Origin: Lobulomyces angularis
Taxonomy: Eukaryota > Chytridiomycota > Chytridiomycetes > Lobulomycetales > Lobulomycetaceae
Length of the DNA: 24,881 bases
Direction: 5' to 3'
NCBI GenBank assembly: GCA_027604685.1
Contig: JADHYX010000336.1
Coordinates: 1 to 24,881, forward strand
Shown here: positions 10,101 to 20,534 of the stretch, one piece after another
How the letters are laid out: each line of letters begins with the position of its first letter
How positions within the stretch are numbered: the first letter of the stretch is position 1
Position numbers and translations under genes: made by a program
The notes under the pieces: generated by a model
What the model was told of the DNA's origin: nothing
What the model saw: the letters and a program-made list of their open reading frames with translations, nothing else
Databases searched by the model: none

Positions 10101-13100
10101 AATTAATATTGCTGCTAACTTGCAATTTAATCAAATTGCACTCCCTATCACTATCAAATTCGGCTACCTATCGATTGACGGAACTATGTTTGGAGCTAAA
10201 CTAGCTACAATCGAAGTTGAAAACTTTAATGTAATTCCTGAAAACGGAATTGAAAAAGTCAGCGTACTTGTTAAAACCATACTTTTACCAGAAGATCCAT
10301 CAACTTCAGTAATTGTTGGCAGCTTTGCAAACCCAATTATTCAACACATTCTTGCCAAAACCAATTTCCCAAGTCTGCAAATCTTAAAGGCTGGTGTTAG
10401 AAATATTTGGTTAGGTTCATCCAGAACTGCTAAATTCGATTTGTTTAGTAAAATTAGTGCAGAAGTTTCTATACCACTACCTTTCCTGAACAATATAACT
10501 GGAATTATTGACTCTTTCCCTAAACCAGACTTAGGTGGACTCCTCAGTGGTGCTCTTAACAAAACCTCTATTGAAATTGGCCCATTAAAAATTAATGCTG
10601 TTGAAATTGGTACTGGTGCATTAGGTATTGATGCAAAAATTTTTGGTGATCTAGCTAGTCTTGGATTCCCACAAGTTTCTGTTTTCTTTGGATACTTCAA
10701 CATNNNNNNNNNNNNNNNNNNNNNNNNNNNNNNNNNNNNNNNNNNNNNNNNNNNNNNNNNNNNNNNNNNNNNNNNNNNNNNNNNNNNTTGGCTGCTAAAT
10801 TTGGAGTAAAATTAAACAAATTATCAGTTGCTACTGTTGACACTGGAATTGATATTGCTACTGACTTGCAATTTAACCAAATTATACTCCCTATTACTAT
10901 TAAAATGGGTTATTTCTCCATTGACGGAACTTTATATGGCGCTAAGTTAGCAACAATCGAAGTTGAAAACTTTAATGTAATTCCTGAAAATGGAATTGAA
11001 AAATTCAACGTTATTGTGAAATCAATTCTCTTACCAGAAGATCCATCTATTTCTACTGTTATTGGAAACTTAGCAAACCCAATTATTGATCACATTTTAA
11101 CAAACACTAACTTTACTGAAGTTCCAATACTGAAAGCTGGTGTCAGAAACATTTGGTTGGGATCTTCTTCCACAGCTAAATTTGATCTTTTTAGTAAAGT
11201 AAATGCTGAACTGTCCCTACCATTGACATTCCTAAAGAACATTCCTGGATTATTGGCTTCTCTTCCTAAACCTGATCTTGGCGCTATTGCTGGTGGAATT
11301 AACTCCACCTCAATTCAACTTGGCCCTCTTAAGCTCACAGGTCTTGATTTCCAAACAGGTTCTCTTGGAATCGATGCTAAAATTTCTGGGGACTTATCAA
11401 GTCTTGGTTTCCCTCAAGTTTCATTGGTATAAAAATTAAATATTTTCTTTTAAAAAATTTAAAATGAATCCTTTTTTTTTACAGTATTTTGGTTATTTCA
11501 ACTTGGATATTGACATTCAATCTGGTAGTGAAGGGGCACATTTAATGTCAGTTCAATCTGGAAACATTACTTTGAGTGGTGCTGGTGGTTCAGGTTTAGT
11601 AATTCCAGGATTATTGAATCTTGTAAACCGTGCTGACAATGCTCCAGCCCTTCTAAACACTTTACTAAACAAGGTGGCTGCTTTCATAACTGGTAAAACA
11701 GAAGTTATACCTGCCGGTAACAGTTTCATAAGTGTCACTGGAATTACTTTTGGAAGCAAGCCTGAGCATGCTGCAAAATTATTGAGTAAAATTGCTGCCA
11801 AAATGGATGTTTTAGCTTTAATTTTAAAAGCAAAAGAGCTATTGAAATCATCAGTTACTCTCTCAACCGCAGCCCCAACATTACCTGGAATTCAAGATTT
11901 GATTACCAAATTTGGACTTAAACTTACCAAACTTGAATTAGCAACGGTTGAATCTGGTGTAGATTTAAATGTAGGAGTACAATTTAATCAATTTGGTTGC
12001 CCAATTACCCTGAAGATTGGACACTTCGCAGTGGACCTTACATTATTCCATTTGAGATTGTTGACTTTGGAAGTAGATAACTTTAACATTATTCCATCAG
12101 GAACTATTGAAACTCTCAGCATTATGGTCAAAAACAAATTTATCCCTGAAGATCCAAATTTGGCAAATACTATTGCCATGTTGGTTAACCCAATCATTAA
12201 AAATATCTTAGCAAAACAAAACTTTGTTGGACCTCAAGCTGTTATTTTTGGTCTAAGAGGTGTCTGGTTGGGCCCTAGTGCGGAATCTAGGTACGATTTG
12301 TTTAGTAAAATTGACGTCGAAGTTTCAATTCCATTACCATTCTTAAACAACATTGTTGGCATTATGGACTCTTTACCTAAACCAGATTTGGGTGCTATTG
12401 CTGCAGGAGCTCTAAACAGTACTGCAATTCAAATGGGTCCACTAAAAGTTACTGGTCTTGACTTAACCACTGGTGTTCTTGGTTTTGATGCTGTAGTCAC
12501 CGCTAGTTTATCTGCTCTCCCTGGTTTAGAATCTGTTGCATTGGTTTTTATTTTTAAAAAAAAACTAGAATTAATTTCAAAATTTTTTTTTAGACTCTAG
12601 GATATTTCAACATTGATTTTAACGTAATCTCTACAAACCCCGCTGTTGATTCACATCTTGCATCCTTACAAAGCGGAAACATCAAATTAAGTGGTGCTGG
12701 TGGTTCTTTATCTCTTCCAGCAACCTTTAATCTTGCAAATCATGGTCCGGAAGCCCCAGAAGTACTTAGAGTTACTGTTAACAAAGTTGTTGCATACTTA
12801 ATGGGACAAAAAGATCAGTTACCTGCAGGTGATACTTTCTTCGTTGTCACTGGTATTACTTTTGGAAGTGATGCTGCACATCTTGCTACATTGTTTAGTA
12901 AAATTGCCGTTCAACTAGACGTCAACCTACTTCTGGGTTTCTTAGAAGGTAAATATTTCTTTATAAATTTTTTTAACCTCAAATTTTTTTTCCAGGTATT
13001 CTTGGCCCAATTGTTGGTAATGTTAAAGCGCAAGTCGGAGCAGCTGCTGCAAATCCAAACCCATCTAACTTATTGAGTAGCTTACCTTTTACTATTCTCA

Positions 13101-14695
13101 ACGTTGCTGGTGGATTTAATGACGAAAGCGAAATTAGCCTCAACCTTGCAATAAAATTGAAAAACCCACTACCGTTAGCAGTTAATATCAATCTAGGATA
13201 TATGGGTATTGATGGAGCTGTATCCAACATGAACACCTTCGGAACATTTAGTTTGAATAATGTTATTGTTAAGCCTGATGGATCAGCAAGTTTGACTGCA
13301 AAAGTTGCATTTGTTAACAACTTAGAAGTAGCCAACAGTATGTACTATCTGTATGCTTGTGTTATGGCAAGTGGTTGTAGAAATAACTTGCCCGTTTTAC
13401 AAAATATTAGAGTGGGTAAATCACCATCGGAAACTTTGGACTTGCTTTCAAAGATTTCCGTTACTATTCCTGTTAATGTTGATATCACTGCTATCAGAGG
13501 TGGTAAGGTTACGATTCCACCTGGTTTAGAAAGTCTATTCTCAATTTCTGCTGATATAAGGTTGGTTGCTTCTGGTATTACTGGAGCAATCGACTTAAAA
13601 GTAAACCCAGGATTCCCACTAGATCTCAACTTTGGTTGGTTTAAGATTGCTGCCCAATATAATGCTGCCAAAGGATCACCATTGGAAACTATTGCCAAGG
13701 TGCAGTTAACCAACCTTCGTGTTTCAAGTGCTGCTAATCAAGTTATCACCTTAAATATTGATATTCCAGTTAACCCAGTTCATCTACCATTAATTATCAA
13801 CTCAATTTTAGCTGTGCCTATGGTCTCTATTCCAGCACAATACTTTATATCTGGATTGGAACTTGGAGTCTCCCCCCAAAAGCCTATCGTTATCTTTAGT
13901 CAAATTCCAGTTTTCCTCTTTATAATTCAATCAGTTGTTGCCAACTTGAAATTTGATATTAAGTTGCCTTTGGAAATTAAGCCCTCTGGATTCTCGTTAC
14001 TTCCAAAATTAGGGTTAAAAATTGACGTTAACAACGGTTTACCAGTTAGCTTACACACTGGAGCAGCTCACATATTTATTGGAATGATGGAAGACAAAGG
14101 TGCAGTAACAGATATGTCTATTGATATCTACAACCTCGATGGACCAAAACAAATTGATCTAAACAAAGGACCAAACAGATTCTTTACTGAGCTTCACCTA
14201 AAATGGGCTTTAGCTTGGCACATTATAAAAAATCTCTTCCACTTGGGTTCAATTTTGAAAAAATTCATTATCTTTGGACCAAAAGTTGACGGACTTGACT
14301 GGCTTAACGTATCCCTCGACAAGTGGTCTATTTCAATTTGGGCACTATTAGAAAAATTCCCATTGATTTCGATTCCTGGTTTTACTCCTAAAGCATTAGC
14401 TGAAACTGCCGCTTTTGTGTTGAATCCAAATTCAACTGCTTTAGCCTTTGATGGACCAATTAATCAAACTGAAGTTAACGCTGTTATTGCTGAAGTAAAT
14501 GCAAGAATTGCAGCTAACCCTGAATTCGCATCACAACCTGTTGACTTTTTAAATGCTCCTACTGTTGACCCTGGTAATCTAAATCCACCTGCTGTTGCAA
14601 ATCCTGCTCCAGCCGCACCAGAGGTCACCCAAGCTTCAGTTTCAGTCAGTGCTTTACCACCAGCCGCCACTACCCTGGTAGCTGCCACTGCTTAA
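4109..14695 (+). CDS. Giant type II membrane protein with tandem LEA/DUF3712-like repeats
   Basis: Twelve phase-consistent exons: 4109-4366, 4435-4861, 4926-5021, 5082-5207, 5266-5663, 5713-5882, 5940-7927, 7976-9561, 9625-11426 (interrupted by Ns 10704-10787), 11485-12543, 12594-12948, 12996-14695. About 3,290 codons are visible, plus the gap. Residues 1-62 are a polar cytosolic tail; residues about 63-93 are one long hydrophobic segment; everything after should be extracellular, vacuolar or ER-lumenal and has many Asn-X-Ser/Thr sites. The ectodomain is built from beta-rich modules with recurring NPLP(I/L) motifs (NPLPLSLNCPYFAID, NPLPISIDLPYL, NPLPIQVDIGY, NPLPLAVNINLGY) and a G-(V/I)-x-x-G-S-x-LFSKI-x-V-x-(I/L)PLPF module. 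This pattern recalls LEA14/WHy-type and fungal DUF3712 domains (from memory). Three successive copies of about 352 residues are closely similar. The C-terminus is Pro/Ala-rich and not clearly a GPI signal. Function unknown; a surface or vacuolar-membrane role is inferred. Confidence 0.85.
9625..12593 (+). repeat. In-frame tandem repeat array, about 352 codons per unit
   Basis: Units begin at the (F/Y)FG(Y/F)FN motif at 9625, 10684 and 11485, with a diverged start at 12594 (TLGYFNIDF). The anchor FG-x-x-LNKL-x-x-ATV-x-TG occurs at 8932, 10054, 10800 and as a variant at 11911. Spacing is 353 codons between the first two anchors and 351 between the last two, after removing introns. Each unit holds two sub-modules, one ending in GITFGS-type and one in AGVRNIWLGSS-type sequence, each followed by LxSKI. 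The middle unit contains the assembly gap and appears about 310 nt too short. Confidence 0.85.
10704..10787. other. Assembly gap (84 Ns) inside a coding repeat
   Basis: A run of 84 Ns interrupts the second repeat right after FFGYFNI. The sequence resumes in LAAKFG in a different frame, so the N count is arbitrary. By comparison with the flanking units, about 395 nt should lie here. Confidence 0.97.
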
Positions 14696-15047
14696 ATTCC
14701 ATTTTATTTTTCCCTATTCTATGAACCACATTATTTTTTTTTTTTAATTTTTAAATTTAATTTTCAATAAAGTAATAGAATTTATTATGATTTTTTTTTT
14801 TATTTTATATTATTTTTGTTTTGAAATATAATTTAAAAAATAAATAAATTTTTTTCTTTTTTTTATTTTTATACATCTTCTTTTTTAATATATAGATACT
14901 TAATTTTTATTAAATTTAATTTTTATTTTTTAAAAAAATATTAAAATATAAAATAAATTAATAAAAATTATTAAAAAAAAAAAATTCAGTATTTAAGAAA
15001 AACTTTAAAAAAAAATAAAAAAATTAAATTAAAAAAAACCAAATATT
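14696..15047. other. Convergent intergenic spacer, extremely A/T-rich
   Basis: Non-coding spacer between two converging genes. It contains an AATAAA at 14766-14771, about 70 bases past the plus-strand stop, a plausible polyadenylation signal. The rest is A/T homopolymer and near-homopolymer. Nothing else is visible. Confidence 0.6.
14766..14771 (+). terminator. Candidate polyadenylation signal AATAAA for the giant gene
   Basis: Canonical hexamer 71 bases after the stop at 14695. In such A/T-rich DNA the hexamer also occurs by chance, so support is positional only. Confidence 0.45.
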
Positions 15048-17858
15048 TTATCCTAAGTTTAATTTATTAATCTTATTTTCTAAAAGATTATTTTCTTGAG
15101 ATTCAATTTGAGTGAAAGGTTTTTCTGTTAATGGTTTTCTTGCAATCCTTTTTTTTCTTCCTTCCAGCAATTTTGCTACCATCTCTTCATGTGCGTCATC
15201 TCGCTCATTCAATTCACTTTCCAACCCCGCTACTCTGTTTTTAAGTGATTTAATTTCTATTTGGGCAGCTTTCATATCGTTTTCGTGAGTTAATTTCTAG
15301 TTATAAAAAAAAAAAAAATTAAATATCTTCATAACACATAGAGAAAAAAATTATATCTATTTTTTCTTTTTTTACCTCTTGATTATAAAGTTTGTTTTTT
15401 GACTCTGTAATTTCTTCGAATTCCTCAAATTCCTTACTTTTTTTTTGAATTCTAAAAAAAGTATTTTACTGTTAAAATAAGAAAATTTTTTTTTATTTTT
15501 TTATTTTTTTTTTTTAAAAAAAAAAACATTAAGCTTTTATACATTTTCTCTAATTCCATTAATTTTTCTTCTTTAAGTTTTAAATTTTTAATTAAATTTA
15601 AATTTCCCCAACAAACCCAATTTACTTTTACCATAAAATTTTTTTTTAATTTACAAATCATTAAATAAAAATAAAAAAAAAAAAAAAAGAAGAAATTAAT
15701 ATCAATTTTCTTAATTTTTTTTTTTTTGTTGTTTATTACCTCTTGTGATTTTTCAAGATTTATAAAGTTCAAATTTTCAATTTCAAATTTTTGCGTTTTC
15801 AATTTATTTTCAAAAATTTCAATTTTCTTATTTAAAAGTGACGCCCTTAATTTATTTTCGAGATTAAATTTTTCGGTAACTTCTACCAAAACTCTTTCCA
15901 TATCTAAAAATATTATAAATTACATAAATTTTTAGTATTATACTCTCAATTGATTCCAGATCGTCCATAGTTTCAGATGATTTGCATCCTTCTTTTTTAA
16001 TAAATTTAACACTCGTTTCGTCTTCTTTAACCTTTTGATTTAACTTTAGAAAATCAATTTTTGTATTTTTGTTTAACACCGCGACGTTTTCAAAAAAGCT
16101 TGAAAAAAGTGTAAAATATAACACAAATGTAAAATAGAATTTCAATTTTTACCTCTTTTCAAAAAAAAATTTATTTACTACAAATAATATTGTTTTCATT
16201 TCATCAGGATCCATAGAAGTTGTGAATAACGTAGAGCAAAGTATAGGTAAATTATTTGATTGTTTAATTTTCTATTTTTTGTTTTTTCAAAATTTTTCAG
16301 TAAAAGAAGATGGTGGTGTTGAATACGAAAAAAAAAAATTACCTGATAATTACATTTATCAATTAAATTCAGCATTAGTAATAGTCTAAATTTGTAAATG
16401 AAAAGTTGCTCAATGCAGCTATTGTCAATAACGTCAAAAACAGCACTATTTTTAAGAATTGCATTCTTCTCTAAATGTTCTAAAATCTCATTCGTAAGAT
16501 ATGGTATGTTGAATTTTGCAACTAAATGTTCTGTGTTGAAATAATCCTCTTCCTCAACCACTTGCTCCAGAAATTGAATCATTAGTTTAATTAATTCCAA
16601 AAGATTAATCTGTTTTAAGAAATGTCTGTTTATATCTGATGCAACAGTTGTCAAGTTCGTAAGTATTAAATCGATCAATTGAGTAAAGATATTTTGAAAA
16701 TTATACTTATTTTGTTTTCGTATCTTAAAAATAATTTAAAATTTAGTTTTTGAAATCAATTAATCAAAACATTTTACTTCTGAGTTTAAGAATCCAAACT
16801 TTAGGAAGTTTATTGAGTTTAAAAGAATTTTTTTATTCAATCTACTGGTGTCGTTGTTAAAGGAATCTTTGTGAAAATAACCATTTATCAAATTTAACGG
16901 CATTTTCATGACCTCGTATTCTTTAATTAGACTATATAAATTTGGCAAGTCATATTCATTAAGTATAGAAATTTCAATAACTTCAAATAACTAAAAAAAG
17001 AAAAATTTAAAGAACTAAAAAATATAAAAAAATTTTTTTTACTAACCAATGCATGAAGGTTTTGATCTTTAGCCAATTTTTCAAAAACAGTTTTGAGAAA
17101 TGGCCGTAAAGAGTTGTAAAAGATTAATCCTTCTCTCAAATTTTTCTTTTTTAACATTTCATTAAAGAGGTCGATGACAATGGAAAGATTGGCATTAGAT
17201 TCATGATAATCTTCGGTGATGATGGTTAATAATAAATCCCAAGAGGTAAAAATATTTTTTTCGTTAAATAACTAGTTTTGTAAATGGAGCGAAAATTAAA
17301 AAAAAAAAAAAAAAAAAACACACCTTTACTTCGGAGTTTGCAATTTGTACCAAAATAAATAGAGATGAAACAAGAATAGAATTTTCATTACTGCTGCCAA
17401 GTAGCTGAATTAAAAATTTTTGTACCAAGTGAGATTTTGTTGTTTCTTTATCCAAGTAAAAATAACAAACATTGGAAAATAGAAGTAACAGCGATGGCAA
17501 TTCAGATTCATTTAGCGGAGTGTTTAATCTATTGGATTTGTTGAAATAAAAAGTAAGGAAGAAAATCTGCATACATTTTATTTTCAATGAAGGTTAACAA
17601 AATATCCGAGCATTTAAATTCCACAGTATTAATTTTGTAGGTAATTTTATATAGAAAGTTTATAATTTGTTGAATGTGGAGTGTATTGGGATTGTTGCTT
17701 AAAATGTTGATTAAAGTTGCCACGAGATCAGTGTTATTAAGTATAAAACACTTAAGATCATTATGCTGCACAGCTAAATTTAAGATGGCTTCAGAAACTT
17801 CAGAAAATTGATTAAAGTTGCTGATGTTAGAAGTTAACTTTAAAATTTGGGAAAACAT
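15048..17858 (-). CDS. CIP2A-like armadillo/coiled-coil protein
   Basis: Exons on the minus strand: 17858-17575, 17528-17324, 17271-17047, 16990-16778, 16705-16343, 16271-16153, 16098-15944, 15903-15740, one unresolved exon ending at 15528, 15451-15376, 15296-15048 (stop TAA). All joins outside the unresolved one keep phase. About 440 all-helical N-terminal residues look like armadillo/HEAT repeats; from about residue 500 the chain is a Glu/Lys/Leu-rich coiled coil, about 710 residues in all (human CIP2A is about 905). Colinear similarity to my recollection of animal CIP2A: AILNLAVQ..C..NNTDL near the start, then INFLYKITYKI, a KLFNEKNIF region, and an end of armadillo part LCSTLFTTSMDPDEMKTIL. 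In animals CIP2A inhibits PP2A-B56 and works with TOPBP1 to tether broken mitotic chromosomes. Conservation of those roles is inference. Uso1/p115, which has a similar layout, is the main alternative. The exon between 15739 and 15528 is uncertain, and the donor at 15527 reads GTTTTT. Confidence 0.65.
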
Positions 17859-18278
17859 TCACCAAAAAAACTGAGAAAACCCTTTTCTACAACATTGAAA
17901 ATAAACATTGAAAATAAACTGTAGTCATGAGAAGTAAAATTAATTCACGATAGCGCCAGATAGAATCAGATCTGAATGTATCCCTGTGTAGTAACAATGA
18001 TGATTTTTGATTTTTAAACTACATCCCACTTGTCAACCTTAAAAATGCTTTCAACATAATTGTCAACTGGGATTAAGGAAGTATTTGCAGTTTGGTGTGA
18101 TCGACCTGCATCTCACTATATGGAAAAACAATCATCTCCACCACAGTAGCCTTGAGAGAGCAGGTACAGGTCGGGTGATGGACACGAACGATGTGTTTTG
18201 AAATTTTTCAAAAAAAATAACTCAAAAATAAAGAAATGTTGAAACATAAATAGAATACGTTTTTCTCTTCATCATTAT
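17859..18278. promoter_or_regulatory. Divergent intergenic region, possible structured RNA
   Basis: Separates the minus-strand CIP2A-like gene and the plus-strand GRAM gene, so it should hold both promoters. A 13-bp sequence, AACATTGAAAATA, is tandemly duplicated at 17891-17916. From about 17940 to 18190 the composition is much less AT-rich than other spacers, with no open frame. ACCTGC-A-TCTC (18104-18114) can pair with GAGA-GA-GCAGGT (about 18154-18165). I could not match this to tRNA, U1, U2, U4, U5, U6, U3, SRP or RNase P/MRP RNA. Confidence 0.4.
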
Positions 18279-18326
18279 ATGTATATATATTTATTTGATG
18301 TATTTAAGACATTAAATATTAGCATA

Positions 18327-19150
18327 ATGATAGGAAATAATACTTTTTCCAACGAAAAAAGCTTATCTCAACTTTCAAATAGTAAATTGCAAGAAGAGTT
18401 TCACCTTCACTTTCCTATTTTAGAACATGAAACTTTAATTTTTTCCTGCAAATGTGCAAAGAGTGACAGAATATTATTACAAGGAAGAATGTTTATTTCA
18501 AAAAATTACCTTTGCTTCAAAGGTACAAAAAAAAAATTTTTTTAATTTGTTGTTTTTAGCTCCATTTATATATCTCATAATGAAATTTGATTCAATATGT
18601 AATTTAGAAAAGAAAAAAAAAGGTTTCTTTTCAAATTCAATCTCTTTTTTTTTTGGAAAAAAAAAGTACTTGTTTACTTCATTTACTGATAGAGACAGGG
18701 TGTTTAATCTTATAGAAAATATTCTAAATAGTAAACAATCTGTATATTTAATAATTAAATCAAATATTTTTTCTTATCTTTCTACCTTTTTTTTAGATTT
18801 TTAATTTTGAAAATCGCGCATTACATTGTTCCACTGATATCCCTAATGTAGCTTCCTCAAAATCAGGAAACTTGGACTCTGCAGTTGACTTGCAACAGAG
18901 TAAAAATACAAAGGAGAACGAACTCAGTACATTTAAAGAAAATAACGATTCCCAAGATGCTAGACAATATGACTTCCCAAGTAATGAAAATAAAAAGAAG
19001 ATACAAAACAATCTACCTTCAGTAGGAATTTGTACATTATTTACAGCAACTCTCCTTATAAATTTAATATTTTTTATTTTTTCCTTTTTATTCTTAATTC
19101 AAATTTTCAATAAACCGATACCTGATCTGAATTATTTAAAAGATTTGTAA
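18327..19150 (+). CDS. GRAM-domain protein with C-terminal membrane anchor
   Basis: Exons 18327-18522, 18560-18741 and 18797-19150 give 243 residues; introns are 37 and 55 nt. An in-frame ATG at 18279 would add 16 residues, but the sequence there is TATA-like, so I prefer 18327. Residues about 20-120 match a GRAM domain: LQEEFHLHFPILEHETLIF, then the hallmark DRILLQGRMFISKNYLCF, and later the FTSFTDRDRVFNLI helix. Residues about 202-230 are a strongly hydrophobic segment with a short lumenal tail, so this is a tail-anchored-like ER protein. GRAM proteins of the Lam/Aster/GRAMD group bind phosphoinositides or phosphatidylserine at membrane contact sites. No sterol-transfer VASt domain is present: about 80 polar, Ser/Asn/Lys-rich residues link GRAM and the anchor. 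That layout is like animal GRAMD2/GRAMD2B rather than GRAMD1. Substrate is unknown. Confidence 0.8.
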
Positions 19151-19215
19151 TAAATCTTAGTTTTTTGGTATAGATCTGTTTTTTTTTTTTTGTATATTTT
19201 ATACAATACATTTCT

Positions 19216-19221
19216 AATAAA
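19216..19221 (+). terminator. Candidate polyadenylation signal AATAAA for the GRAM gene
   Basis: Hexamer 66 bases past the stop codon at 19150, followed by T-rich sequence. Positional evidence only. Confidence 0.4.
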
Positions 19222-19375
19222 CTTATTTTTCTTAAACTTCCTTTTTTATCCCAGATTCTGCATAAATTTTTTACAAAAAAAATATAAATACTACATTGTT
19301 TCTAAACTGATTTTTTTTTATTAATAGGGTTTTTTAAAAAAAAAAAAATTAATATTCAACATTTTTATTGCTTTA

Positions 19376-20367
19376 ATGTCAAATTTAATCAACTTGGCAA
19401 AAAAATTAGCGTGCCAAAAAGCTGTAGATGAATATGTGACAAATGCAACAAAGGTTATTGGAATAGGATCTGGCTCTACCATCGGTAATTATACAAAAAC
19501 GAAAAAAGAGAAACCTTTTTTTTTTTTAACATGACTTTGTTTTCTTTTTCCTGTTCTTTTTCCTGTTCTTTAGTATATTTAGTGGACTACTTAAAAACAA
19601 AAAATTTTCCAAATTTAAAAGCCTGCATTCCAACCAGCTTTCAGTCTAAACAGTTAATCATTGATGCTAATTTACCATTAGGTTTTTACTTTTGTTTTTT
19701 TGGGATTTAAGTTGATTTTTTTATTTTATTTTTTTAATTATTAGGTGAATTAAATCAATTTTCTAAAATTGATGTTGCCTTTGATGGTGCAGGTATGCAT
19801 TTTTTAAATTTCTATTATTTTATTTTATTTTTTCATTTAATTTACCATTTCCTTTTTTTTTTTTTGTTTTTTCTTTTTGTAGATGAAGTAGATCAAAATC
19901 TGAACTTGATAAAAGGTGGTGGTGGTTGCCATTTACAAGAAAAATTAATTGCAAGTAACGCTGAGAAGTTTGTAGTAGTCGCTGATTACAGAAAAAACTC
20001 TGCTACTTTGGGTGAAAATTGGAAAAAAGGTGTTCCTCTGGAAGTTATCCCTTTTGCCTACGTTTCAATTACTGAGGTAAATAATAATATTTATCAATTC
20101 ACATTTTATATTGCTGGTTTGTAGAAATTAAAATCTATGGGAGGTAAACCTACGTTACGTATGGCCATCAACAAAGCTGGCCCCGTAGTAACGGACAATG
20201 GAAATTTTATAATAGACGTTGACTTTGACCTAATAAAAAATCCTTCTGAATTGAACTTAAAGTTAATCCAAATAAGTGGTGTGGTGGAAACGGGCCTCTT
20301 TTGTGGAATGAGTGAAATTTGTTATTTTGGTCAGGAAGATGGTTCAGTAAAAGTTCAAAGAAAGTAA
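19376..20367 (+). CDS. RKI1: Ribose-5-phosphate isomerase A
   Basis: Five exons (19376-19484, 19574-19681, 19745-19792, 19883-20076, 20125-20367) give 233 residues, the normal length of RpiA-type enzymes. It interconverts ribose 5-phosphate and ribulose 5-phosphate in the non-oxidative pentose phosphate pathway, in the cytosol. Family motifs are all present: the phosphate-binding GIGSGSTI (residues about 29-36), DGADEVD split by intron 3 (about 86-92) with the catalytic Asp pair, and the KGGGG loop (about 99-103) with the preceding Lys. PTSFQSKQL and the C-terminal [10 protein letters not shown] also match. The first intron contains a small tandem duplication (TTTTTCCTGTTC twice, about 19547-19570). 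Intron acceptors are T-run plus TAG, typical of this window. The stop is followed closely by AATAAA (20369-20374). The symbol follows yeast RKI1; RPIA is the animal name. Confidence 0.96.
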
Positions 20368-20534
20368 TAATAAAAATTTTGTTCAGAAGGAAAAAAAAAA
20401 AAGTAGATTTTTAGATACCTTGAAAAAAAATAAAAAATTGTTATTTTTGTTATTCTTTTATTTTTTTAGACATTTTTATTTTTTTTTTAAATCCTTTTTC
20501 TTATATTTTCCTTCCTTTTTTTTTTTCTTTCTTC

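Noticed and set aside
14696..15047. A/T homopolymer tracts as a centromere or replication origin
   Set aside because: Similar tracts occur in all spacers and introns of the window; nothing distinguishes this one.
17859..18278. tRNA or spliceosomal snRNA in the GC-richer spacer
   Set aside because: No TTCGA-type T-loop with acceptor pairing, no U1 ACTTACCT 5' end, no U6 ACAGAGA-AGC core, no U5 GCCUUUUAC loop on either strand.
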